Assembly (NCBI GenBank): GCA_032622095.1
Contig: CP136068.1
Location: forward strand, 121,277,989 to 121,341,988
Length of the DNA stretch: 64,000 nucleotides
Direction: 5' to 3'
From: Siphonodentalium dalli
Lineage: Eukaryota > Mollusca > Scaphopoda > Gadilida > Siphonodentaliidae
Notes under the pieces: generated by a model
The model's input: only the letters and a program-made list of their open reading frames with translations
Databases searched by the model: none
Told to the model about the DNA's origin: nothing
Position numbers and translations under genes: made by a program
In this document: positions 21,801-30,999 of the stretch, piece after piece
Layout of the letters: each line of letters starts with the position of its first letter
Position numbering within the stretch: position 1 is the stretch's first letter

Positions 21801-24800
21801 TAAAGGCGGATACCAGCTGGTTCTGGATTTCCAAACCGGCCCGGCACAGCCCTTTTCAGGGCTCCCTACCGGACCGGAAAATACCAGATCAGCATGGAAA
21901 CCACGACAAACGATGAACAAGAAAAAGAAGAAAACACCATCAAGGAAAAAAAGAGATGCCGAGAGACTAGCCGCGTGGAAAGAGAAGAAGGCGACGGATG
22001 TTACACCAGCCAGCTCCTCCCATGCAGTAGAGATCCCGGCCCAGTCTGTCCAGGAGATGGAATCACCACCACCATCGCCTCCACGGACAGACGCGGACAC
22101 CTCCGACTTCAACCCGAAGACTCCGGAATACATCGAGCCGGAGCCTGCCAATCCTATATCACCGGTAACCGAACAAGAAACAGATGCCACCCGCCTATGG
22201 AGAGAAAACTACATGACAGAATCATCTAAATATCTCGCCAGAGTAGACGAATCAATTAAGAAAGCAGAAGAGACTAGAATAAAAGCAGAAGAGACTAGAA
22301 TAAAAGCAAAGACAGTCTTAGACGAATTAGATCCACCGAAAAGTAAAAACAAAAAAAGGAAAAAACTAAAAGCAACCAGCAAAAACTAAACATCTCAACC
22401 TCACTTTGCCTCCGGTCAGCCTCCGCATCTGAACAGCATCAACAGCCTCAAAAATCGATCTCCATCGAATATATCAAGAAAGGGTGAAGGGACTTGCACA
22501 CTGCAGTCCGACCACCCTACCCGGCCTTCGGCCGGAAACGACTCAACAACAACTCAAATACGGCCACTATTTCTCAGCTGTTCAAAACATTGTATTATTT
22601 TATATAACATGCATGCATCTCACATTAGCTGTATAAAACTCTGCTTTCATTACTGTTTTGTTTAGGTATATATATTTATAAAATAAACACAAATAGAAGC
22701 TCATAAAATTACATAAACTTCATCACAATTATATAAAAAGATGAATTAAATTAATATTTTTTTATTAACATTCCACTCATGAGCATATTTGGGCATACCT
22801 CCTGCAAAAATCTCCCGGATGGCCATTTTCAAAACTTAACAGGTCTGATACTGCATGAAGGTTATAAGCAACTAAATACTTGAAATTATGCCCCTTGGCA
22901 TTTGTGTAGGGAAACTCGAGTCAGCATAAAAAAAATACCGGCAGCTGAATGGTGTACAATATCTTCGGTTGTTTAATGTGAAAAGAAAAAAGAAATTCAT
23001 AGGCTATGTTAATTCCTCGGCCATTTGTGTGGGATTGTTCATCAAGCGGCTACATTGGTCGCCAAATTTGGTAGGGGGTGGGGGTATTTTTCTATATTAA
23101 AATTTTGTGCACAAAAGGGGGTAGTTGTGGAAATGCCAATTTATATCCAGGAATAAGTATGGTGATGCACCATTTCTTTTTTGACAACTTATGTCCGACA
23201 TGGAGTTCTACGCGCAAAAGTATTTAAAGTTTGGCTCAGTAGGGTAATGAATCGTCGGGATGGCTTAACCCTAACACTGTCGCCTATGGGAAATATTTAG
23301 TTGATTGTAACCTGAAGCAACCATACAGATTGCAAATACAGATTACCTGTATGTGAAGGATAAACAATTATCTCTGTAGCAGTGTGGCACTGCTGCCATG
23401 GACCAAAGTTTAATACAGGTATATCATATATCAATGCTAATGTGTCAGGTGGTCAGTTTGGAGAATATTAAGACTTCCACTCCACACATTCACATATACA
23501 TGTACTATCTGATTTGCTAACTCAAATAATTTACGTAAGTGTTCATATTTCATGTTGAAATTTATGACATACTAATCACCTGTATCCTTTGGTATTATTT
23601 GTTGGTTTGCTTAATAATATTAACCCTGTCCTACATTCCACAGACACTTGCTATCGACTGTAATAACTCACATATTTTTCACCCAACCATTATCATGGTT
23701 CATATCCAGATCTACCGTGACACTCTTTAAGCATGTATAGATTTTGGTATCAATTGACCGTTTTTTGAAACATTAACCCGACTCTATATATCACTAATAT
23801 ACTTCATTTATTGTCATTTTCCAGAATTCTCAGAAATCACATACTGTTGCTATAGTAACACTATTTTTGAGGCAACTAAGCGTTAAGAAGCTTGTCAACA
23901 TTGGTTTCCAATCTCCAGTATATGGGCTTTAAGAACAAATATGTTGCCATAATTCCCCAATTTTTTTTTACAAACCCGTTTTTTTTTACAAATGACAGGC
24001 CACTGCTTAGCAGAAATTATTCTTTTGTGGTATGTCAGTTTATAGTTTCCTTCGACATAAACCAGCCAATGAAATCGGTATGGATATTAATGGTTTACGT
24101 CGAAGTACAGTTGCCTTACTCTTCTATAGTCAAGCCTTGAAATAGGGTGTCTGTCATTTGCAGAATGAGGTCCCCAGAGGGTGAATTTAGTGATGCTACC
24201 CCGCATAGCGGGCTAGCATCACCAAATTCACCCTCTGGGGAAATCATTCTGCTTACACCTCAGCAGAATGAGGTTCCCAGAGGGTGAATTTGTTGATGCT
24301 AGCCCACTATGCGGGGTAGCATCACTAAATTCACCCTCTGGGGACCTCATTCAAGGCTTGTCTATAGTGGAATAAGCGTAAATCACATACTCATCTAAAA
24401 TCCCCAGTGACGATAATAAAATCTCACAATTATCACAGTAATCCAGTTTATTCATAGAAAACATATTTGTTCTGAACTCCACAAAAGTTGTCAACTGAAA
24501 TTAGTAATTTAATGTGAAAAATATTTTATATCACAATGTTTACATAAATTCAAAGAATATAAATTTTTTGACCTCGCAAACTTCGTAACAATTCGGGTCT
24601 TCTCTAGATGTAAACAAACAGATCAAATGTGAGTTTAGTCCTAATTATGCGGCATATTCTGTGTGAAGTTTTACACAACAGTTAGATTATAATACATTTT
24701 ATGACCGAAGTTATCATGTTTTCCAATAAATATAGCATTTTCTATTGAATTGTATGATAAAGTAGATTGAAATTGACGAAAAATCTCGCCACTGGATCTG

Positions 24801-27800
24801 GGTGTAAAGTCTGCTTTAGAAAAGTAAGGCAACCATCCTTCGATGTAAACCAGTATTATCCCTACTGATTTCACTAGCTGGTTTACGTCAAAGGAAACTT
24901 GGGAATAGTCAGTTTGTAGATAAATAACTTGAAAAAGTAGCCATGTCCTCTAGAGAATAAAACTTCTTTTTTTTTTCACTGTATGCAGTCAGCGATGAAA
25001 GATCAGATTCAGAGCTATACACTCGAGCTGCAGGGACCTGGACGGTGTTGTATTATTATTGAAGTAGATTCAGACAATATAAGAAAGCTAAGAAATGATT
25101 TGTCTCCTGGGCTCAAAGGAAAATTTGGGTGAGTTTTCACAGCCAGCTTATATTAACCTTTTCTTTACTGAACATAGTTCGCGCTGCCACTTGCCAAATT
25201 TGCCAATGGCAAAAATAATTCACATTTGGCAAAAAATATTTTCATTTGACAACAATGTTGGCAGTCACTTTTGATTCATCAAGAAAGTTTAATATTTGTC
25301 AACCAATACCACTCATTTCAGGAAACTCTTTCATTAATCGTATTATTGGTGGTGATTTATAAGGTTATGAAAAGTTAACACCTCTATCAAGATGCAGTTA
25401 ACCTGATATCATTAGTAATGGGTGGAGGGTTTGCTATTTTATGTCTGGTGGTGGTGTTTACATAGCTAATCCTCTTTGTTTCATCTTCTGATGAAGAAAC
25501 CCTTATGCAATTTCACTGTTATGCCATTGGTTTATTGTTCTCTGATAAAACCAAGTATAGAGGCGAGAATTATTGATAATGAACTGCTTTCCTATCGATA
25601 TCAAAGGTCGCTCAAGCAGCGATTGTCGATATAATCAAAATAAAAGACACAATGTTGTAGAAACTGATAGCATTTGGCAACTTCTAACAGCATTTGGCAA
25701 AAATTATTTTCATTTGGCAAAAGTAAAATATTGGGCCAGCGCGGACCCTGTCACTGAATACTCATTGACAATTATTTCCCTTATGAAATGTTCAGATAAT
25801 ATTAAAGTTGAACAAATGATATGTTGTTTGTTTGTTGAACTTATTATCTGAACATTTCCCCACCAATGAATATGAATTCTTCTGATCTTGTATCATCTTT
25901 TTGTATGTCTGTTGTCTGGTCATTTTCTATGAATATAAGAGAATGCACTGGCACAGGGCCTTTTATGCTGTGCCAGCGCAGCTCCCATCATGAAAGGTTA
26001 ATAAAATATCAACAAAGAACATATTACTGTCAACAACATCAAGTGACCACAACAGCGTAATATGTTCCACATTAAATAAATGTACAAAATATCCATCTAT
26101 CCTCAGTTCGATGTTCTCTATTAAACTAGGTCAAAATGGTTGCCACAAGGTGGCACAAATTATGCATTCAGTTGTCAAGGTGTCTGTGATGTTGCTACTG
26201 ATGACCCTGAGAATATAAAAATGGATGATGTTCTGGGTACTGCTATTGAAAGTGGAGCAGAAGACGTAACTATGGAAACCGATGAAGAGGGCAAGAAATT
26301 TCTTCGGGTGAGTTTTATTGAAATGCATGTAAATTAATGGTTGCCAATTTATTAATGCTTAAAATTAGATTGTATTGCAGGGAAGAATATTGTCATCCAT
26401 CCATAAAAATATTTTGTTGCATGTGACTATCTTGGATTTCTGTTATATTTTCCTTCAGCATGCCCAGAGCCTTTAACCTCGAGTCCTGATCCTATAACAT
26501 TTTATCCGGCGCTGACTGCCTCCATAAATCCTGATTGATAAACATTAAGTTTATTATGCCAACACCTGTTTATTTGGTGAACATAGCTTTATTAGGTGAG
26601 TATTACTTTCATGATGTAATTATATGGGCAAATTGCGCAGATAACTCGGGACGTCAACCAGACTAAATGACGTCCTTATGATTCGGAACATTTTATCATA
26701 ACTCGGGACATCAACCAGACTAAATGACGTCATTATGATTCGGAACATTTTATCATCCCTAACTCACTCCAATTGATACAAAATGATAAAAACAGGAATT
26801 GTTATTCGTTCTGAAATATCTATAAACTATTAGAGAAAGGTTAGTATCAAACAAGTGCCCAACAACCAAAGAACTATTTATTTTTCTTCTGCACTCCGGT
26901 TTGCCACATCATGAGTACTACTGCAATTGGTTTTGATTCCATTGACATCAATTTTCGTGGTTTGTCATCAAAAGGCTTTTTTATCGGTACATGAATTCGT
27001 GGATCATATATCATTTTTATGCACATCAACATGTCCTACAATAGCAGCTGCATGACAAAAATTATTTGTACTATTGAGAAATTTGACCCCAAGGTATTCC
27101 TGCACTGATAGCACATCACGCAATCATTAACATAACAGCTACCAGCTTCATTTCAAACTTTGGTCAAGTAGGTATTTATTATATAATGCATTCTGCACGA
27201 TGTGACTAGCAAACCAATAGCCTTTAAAGAAACCAATGCATTGAGTATTGTTATATAAACTATCACAGCCGAGATCAGATGATGTAGCATATCAGTTGCG
27301 GTGAATGAATGATATTGTATTGAAAAAGATTACGTTTCATCTCGTCTTCTGTGTTTTTCTGCATACATTTTACGACTTATCGAAAACAGACGTCTCGTAT
27401 ATTATATGGGTTTTTGCTCATTCCACGCAAGAGTCGATTATTTCGTTGGTTGTTAAAGGTACTCAATCCGATAAAACTCCTCTCAATTACTATTTCAATG
27501 GCTTCGGGGGTCAAAAATATTTGATTCGAGTCGAGGAAGTCACCCATCAAAGCTCAGATTTGTTAGATATTGATTTTAGAAATCTATTATTTTTCATTAT
27601 CGGGAATTCTTTCTGGCCCAGAAGACAGTCAAAATTTTGTTATTATTACCTCTTGATTATAGAGTTATCCATCCTTGTCTGTTTGAATAGAGTTTTGGCG
27701 TAAAATCTCGAGCAGGTTACCAAATTGACGGCAGTTATTAGTACTCATCTTGAGCAATTAACAAATTTCAAAAATCAATATCTAATAACTCTGAGCTTTG

Positions 27801-29088
27801 TTTGATGGGTTCCTCGACTCGAATCAAATATTTTTTACCCCCAAAGCCAAAGAAATAGTAATATAGGACCCTCTGATCGAATTGTTGTTGTTGGAATCTG
27901 TTGAGATGGGGACCCTCTTTACGGATTGAGTACCTTTAATTTCATGGTTGAGCGAAACCACAAAATCAATGAATAGCAGACCCCCACTAATTAAAAGGAT
28001 TTTACAGTAATTGGCTTTCTTGGACTCATCGAGGAAATGAATGAAACAACTCGGAAAATGACACTTTTCCTATGCAAATGAAAAGTTTTGTGCAATCGAT
28101 AAATAAAATATGTTTCTCTTATATACGTTTACATTATAAGCCAGTGCAATTCTCGTATATATGAGAGGCTCTCTAAGAGAATGCAGGGACCAGCTTGGAG
28201 GTTTTAAATTGGGAGAAGTCACTTTTCCCTCTTCGGTTATTTAGGGAGTAGTGGATTGTTATCAGATAGAAGTCTTAATGCGTGAAGTTGGAGTGACATC
28301 TTCATTGTGCTTCAGAACAATAGGCCCATGTTCATACGTTTGGACTCAAAAGCCTTTGAAATAGAAAACCTTCAGAATAAAGAACAGGAATATCTTGCCA
28401 ATGCCCAAGCCTGAGTTTAGTGTTCCTGTCATTTGCAGAATGAGGTCCCCCAGAGGGTGAATTTAGTGATGCTATCATTGCTATCCTGCATAGTGGGACA
28501 GCATCATCAAATTCACCCTCTGGGGACCTCATTCTGCATGGCCTCATCTGCTATGGGAGACATAGACTCAGATTGAAGTTCCCAAATGGTGAAAAGTGTG
28601 ATGTACACCTATTGGGAACCTTGATTATGCAAATGTGTCGTCTGCCAATTTGGGGATATAGAGAAACTAAACTAAAAAAGAAATAGAATCTATGTGAAGA
28701 AGTTTCTATAGAAATTTGATAATAAAGAAACTTCCAGAGAAGATGAGGCCTAAGCAGAATGAGGTCCCCAGAGGGTGAATTTAGTGATGCTAGCCCACTA
28801 TGCGGGATAGTGTCACTAAATTCACCTTCTGGGGACCTCATTCTGTTATTGATGTGATTATTCTAATGTTTTTTCTTTCAGTTTGTAACATCAGCGGGAG
28901 ACCTGTTTGCAGTCAAAAAAGAATTACAGAAAACGTACGCAGTACGACTCACAGAGAAAGTCTATTCTCCATCACAGGAGGTGAAACTAAGTGATGCTGA
29001 CCTTAAACTAGCCGTCAAACTACTATCTAGAATGGACGAATTCGATGAAGTCTCCAGTATACATACAAACATTTCTAATCTACAATAA
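18869..29088 (+). CDS. TACO1: Mitochondrial translational activator of COX1 (TACO1), YebC/PmpR family; five exons
   Basis: Coding exons: 18869-19163, 20568-20674, 24989-25128, 26130-26307 and 28882-29088, giving 308 residues and a TAA stop. All introns are GT-AG (donors GTGAGT, GTATGT, GTGAGT, GTGAGT) and phases agree at every join. The start was chosen because an in-frame TAG lies 30 bp upstream at 18839. Residues 1-61 are Arg-rich with few acids, like a mitochondrial presequence. Residue 62 begins MAGHSKWQNIKATKG, the hallmark YebC start, followed by SKIFYKMRVAIKS, DPAANAELARCISEAKKNDIP and GTAIESGAEDVTMETDEEG. Human TACO1 is of similar length and is needed in the mitochondrial matrix for translation of the COX1 mRNA; that role is inferred for this homologue. 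All four introns contain MITEs. The segment joining exons 3 and 4 diverges from the usual KNGG loop (reads KFGSKWLPQGGTNYAF) but is in phase. Confidence 0.92.
19449..19848. mobile_element. TTAA-type MITE, family D copy 1 (in TACO1 intron 1)
   Basis: TTAACCCTTTACCCAACAAA at the left and TTGGGTAAAGGGTTAA at the right, TTAA on both sides. The left part contains ACCGGCCAAAACCGGCC. Two copies of the hairpin cassette (19601-19670, 19750-19820) lie in opposite orientation around an AT-rich spacer. Non-coding. Confidence 0.87.
19845..20108. mobile_element. TTAA-type MITE, family A copy 3 (TACO1 intron 1)
   Basis: Shares its left TTAA with the right end of the family D element, so the two sit back to back. 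TTAACCCTCTCATGACTGGA at the left, CCAGTCATGGAAGGGTTGA at the right, two hairpins inside. The right TTAA is mutated to TTGA. Confidence 0.75.
20185..20431. mobile_element. TTAA-type MITE, family B copy 2 (TACO1 intron 1)
   Basis: TTAACCCTTTGAGTGCCAGG and GGCACTCAAAGGGTTAA, TTAA duplicated. One hairpin cassette at 20232-20304. Ends 137 bp before exon 2. Confidence 0.87.
20732..21211. mobile_element. Family G foldback element, split by a family F MITE (TACO1 intron 2)
   Basis: Outer ends AGTAATGCCCTAAATAATTG and ATTATTTAGGGCATTACTGTA match the intact copy at 47702-48043. The right flank TA fits a Tc1/mariner-type TA target, but this is weak. The element is interrupted at its internal TTAA by 20833-21183. 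Confidence 0.75.
20833..21183. mobile_element. TTAA-type MITE, family F, nested in family G
   Basis: TTAACCCTTTGGCGAGTAG at the left, CTCTCCAAAGGGTTAA at the right. The left part carries two ACGACATATATGTCGT palindromes. The uninterrupted paralogue at about 47730 (CTCCTTAACCACAG) shows a single TTAA, so the four bases are the target duplication. Confidence 0.88.
21376..21480. mobile_element. Possible hAT end (single terminus)
   Basis: TAGGGGTGCCACGATTAATT resembles hAT left ends, but no matching right end or duplication could be found. Kept as a weak call. Confidence 0.3.
21709..22389 (+). CDS. Intact 226-residue ORF within TACO1 intron 2 (probable transposon-derived protein)
   Basis: Intronless ORF on the same strand as the host gene. 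Residues ~1-50 contain TNMLDAMHVTPCLSW and GGYQLVLDFQTG. Then a basic stretch KKKKKTPSRKKRDAERLAAW, a Pro/Ser/Thr-rich acidic middle (ESPPPSPPRTDADTSDF, PEYIEPEPANP), a coiled-coil-like tract with duplicated KAEETRI units, and a Lys-rich tail (KSKNKKRKKLK) fit for nuclear or nucleic-acid binding. The KKRDAERLAAW style recurs, from memory, in mollusc transposon-associated proteins. It is GC-richer than the surrounding intron. No enzyme domain is visible. It could be an ORF1/gag-like protein or a retrogene; not recognised with certainty. Confidence 0.5.
   Translation: MNSPPLIPISVTNMLDAMHVTPCLSWSLHAHKGGYQLVLDFQTGPAQPFSGLPTGPENTRSAWKPRQTMNKKKKKTPSRKKRDAERLAAWKEKKATDVTPASSSHAVEIPAQSVQEMESPPPSPPRTDADTSDFNPKTPEYIEPEPANPISPVTEQETDATRLWRENYMTESSKYLARVDESIKKAEETRIKAEETRIKAKTVLDELDPPKSKNKKRKKLKATSKN
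22682..22687 (+). terminator. Candidate polyadenylation signal AATAAA for the intronic ORF
   Basis: AATAAA about 290 bp after the stop of the 226-codon ORF, as expected if that ORF has its own transcript. Confidence 0.3.
22690..24044. other. Intron 2 sequence without recognised genes
   Basis: AT-rich intronic sequence with T-rich runs (about 23961-23990). No coding signal supported. Confidence 0.5.
24045..24898. mobile_element. Double-hairpin element K (TACO1 intron 2)
   Basis: The arms 24045-24123 and 24820-24898 are inverted copies of each other (TTTCCTTCGACATAAACCAG and CTGGTTTACGTCAAAGGAAA). Each arm is itself a hairpin. A family E MITE is inserted 7 bp inside the left arm's end. The right arm ends ~90 bp before exon 3. 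Superfamily not assigned. Confidence 0.7.
24131..24360. mobile_element. hAT-like double-hairpin MITE, family E copy 1, 8-bp TSD
   Basis: CAAGCCTTGAAATAGGGTG at the left, AAGGCTTG at the right, flanked by the perfect duplication TCTATAGT (24123-24130 and 24361-24368). Two ~80-bp hairpins with arms GAGGTCCCCAGAGGGTGAA and TTCACCCTCTGGGGACCTC. Nested in element K. Confidence 0.92.
25155..26001. mobile_element. Degraded TTAA-type sequences (families I and A) in TACO1 intron 3
   Basis: TTAACCTTTTCTTTACTGAAC at the left and GTCACTGAATACTCATTGAC resemble family I ends. 25785-25863 is an inverted repeat (GAAATGTTCAGATAATA / TTATCTGAACATTTC). 25929-26001 is the right end of a family A element (TATAAGAGAATGCACTGGC ... 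CCCATCATGAAAGGTTAA). Boundaries are uncertain. Confidence 0.5.
26640..26757. repeat. ~60-bp tandem duplication (TACO1 intron 4)
   Basis: AACTCGGGACGTCAACCAGA ... GATTCGGAACATTTTATCAT is repeated immediately with two or three differences. Confidence 0.9.
27453..27942. mobile_element. Family C element, complete (TACO1 intron 4)
   Basis: TTAAAGGTACTCAATCCG at the left, CGGATTGAGTACCTTTAA at the right. The interior is an imperfect foldback (TTTGATTCGAGTCGAGGAAG versus GGTTCCTCGACTCGAATCAA). All copies begin and end with TTAA, so TTAA may be the target, although the base that follows is A, not C. Internal ORF of 132 codons crosses its boundary and is not convincing. Confidence 0.8.
28406..28847. 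mobile_element. Family E MITE copy 2, 3'-truncated, next to TACO1 exon 5
   Basis: CAAGCCTGAGTTTAGTG at the left, both hairpins present, a spacer with GATTGAAGTTCCCAAATGG and GAAGTTTCTATAGAAATTTG. The right terminal CAAATGACAGGC...AGGCTTG part is missing. The remaining edge lies only 34 bp before the exon 5 acceptor. Confidence 0.85.
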
Positions 29089-30237
29089 CATTATATTTAT
29101 CATATGAAAAAGATTTTATATTGTACAAGACTTCATTTCTTGCCTTTCTAACATGAACCTAGATCATACTCTGGCTCAGGGTTCGTATGCAAAATGAAAA
29201 GTGCTTAAATTCAGGCTTTCCGCTAGTAGGACAGGGGGTCCCTTTAAGGGTCCCATTCCCCCAGCCAATTTTACCCCTTCTTCCGTATGTATAAAGATGT
29301 TTACTTCCAATTTTGTTGGGACAGTACTAATAAATTTAAATAGTTGACAACTTTATTTGATTTCTAGCGAGAATACACACTCGGACCGATCTAATACTAA
29401 AAGTTGGATGGCAGTATGTCTGTAGGCCAGATCTAATGTTCAACGTGCAGTGTCAATGTGTTCCATTTAGAATAAAGAGTACACTTTATTTAGTTTTTAC
29501 TGAAATGCTCCGGATTCTGAACGAGCACACCTGGCTCTGCACGTTGCATGCTAGCTCCAACCTGCAGACACAGTTACCGTTACAGTTACAGTTACCGTAG
29601 ATGAACTGAGGAAGTTATCATACCCGACATTGCTAGAACACATGCTTTGGAGTCCGCTGGTTACGTTGCTGCGGTGAGGTTACGAAAAATGACCGCCGAT
29701 AATTTAACCCACTGATTCTACATGTCGTAAAATATATATATCACTCCATTTTTTTCAAAGCATCTTATCTATGTTTATTATAATATAGGTTGATATTTAG
29801 AACTAAAACATTGCGCCTTTATTCTATTCCTTCATTGCTTCCAACCTGCTAATCGTCTATCTGCTGAGTATTATATTCCGGCACGTTATGCATCTGAACT
29901 GTCTGCCGAGTCTTGAATAGTGAGTCGTTTAACTTCAAAGGGCGCGTTTCCATATACTGGGAACAACGCAAGGCATTCACCACCGGTGATCTATAACCTG
30001 GCAATTAATTTTTATCTAATAAATTTTCTAGGTTTTAAAGTTATTGCAGTTGATAGCATAGTAACTTGGGTAGAAAATGGATGCAAAACGATCAGCAAAT
30101 CTACTCTCTGATTCTTCTATTGGCCCATACAACAAAAGTAGGTCCACTAGTATTTCCACGACATTGAAAACATTGACTGCATTTTCCCCTCGGCGGATAC
30201 AGGACCCGTTCACCAAAACCTGGCGGAAAGCCTGTTA
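29089..30237. other. TACO1 3' UTR and intergenic sequence
   Basis: Contains two AATAAA signals (29329, about 29470) and a short GTTAC/GTTACA repeat at about 29573-29598. A 53-codon ORF at 30077-30238 (MDAKRSANLLSDSSIG) looks protein-like, but no splice donor of matching phase was found, so it is not called. Confidence 0.4.
29329..29334 (+). terminator. Candidate TACO1 polyadenylation signal AATAAA
   Basis: First canonical AATAAA after the stop codon, 241 bp downstream. Another lies at about 29470. Which is used is not determinable here. Confidence 0.4.
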
Positions 30238-30355
30238 AATTTGACCCACATCTTTAATATATCTCAAATAGATTTCTTCCTTGAAAAGTCCTTAAATTTG
30301 ACCCACATCTTTAATAGATCTCAAATAGATTTCTTCCTTGAAAAGTCCTTAAATT
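30238..30355. repeat. 57-bp tandem duplication
   Basis: AATTTGACCCACATCTTTAA ... CTTGAAAAGTCCTTA occurs twice in tandem, differing mainly by ATATCTC versus AGATCTC. Confidence 0.9.
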
Positions 30356-30476
30356 TGGCATGAAATGGTTCGCATGGGTTAATTTATCAGAGATCTCAAG
30401 CAAAAACGTGAAGCAGCGATGTCATTCAGCCTATATTAATGTTGTTGATAGCCATTACTATAAATAGCTATCCCAG

Positions 30477-30657
30477 GATTCCCACTAGGCCAGTGGGGGT
30501 CCGTAAAACGGACCCGTGTTTGGTGCCCAATAAAAATTTAAAAAAAGGAGACGTCAATAAATATAAATGGAAATATTTTGAAAAAGTCTTGTTGGATTTG
30601 GATTCTGATGCCCAGTCACCAATGCCACAAACTACAACAGATCAATGTTTTTCAGGG
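30477..30657 (+). CDS. Candidate internal exon of an unrecognised gene, ending where the satellite starts
   Basis: After an acceptor AGCTATCCCAG the frame reads IPTRPVGVRKTDPCLVPNKN, then KKGDVNKYKWKYFEKVLLDL and DSDAQSPMPQTTTDQ. It stays open to a possible donor TTCAGG/GTGGGA at 30657/30658. Composition looks like protein rather than random AT-rich ORF. The exon would enter and leave in phase 2. The next exon that fits is at 50725, 20 kb away. No homologue recognised; an upstream exon was not found. Confidence 0.3.
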
Positions 30658-30999
30658 TGGGATAAATGTTTGTTCTGGGGACCTGTCGATTGATCTTGAA
30701 TCTGAGATACGTTTGATTACTCATGATGGGATAAATGTTTGTTCTGGGGACCTGTCGATTGAATTTGAGATATGTTTGATTACTCATGATGGGATAAATG
30801 TTTGTTCTGGGGACCTGTCGATTGATCTTGAATCTGAGATATGTTTGATTACTCATGATGGGATAAATGTTTGTTCTGGGGACCTGTCGATTGAACTTGA
30901 ATTTGAGATAAGTTTGATTACTCATGATGGGATAAATGTTTGTTCTGGGGACCTGTCGATTGAACTTGAATTTGAGATATGTTTGATTACTCATGATGG

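Noticed and set aside
21798-22190. 130-codon minus-strand ORF in TACO1 intron 2
   Set aside because: Antisense shadow of the 226-codon plus-strand ORF.
27305-27703. 132-codon ORF in TACO1 intron 4
   Set aside because: It runs from unique intron sequence into the family C element and continues across it, so it is a chance frame.
30077-30238. 53-codon ORF starting MDAKRSANLLSDSSIG as a first exon of the candidate gene
   Set aside because: Looks protein-like, but available donors are weak or of the wrong phase for the acceptor at 30477. Left as a note only.
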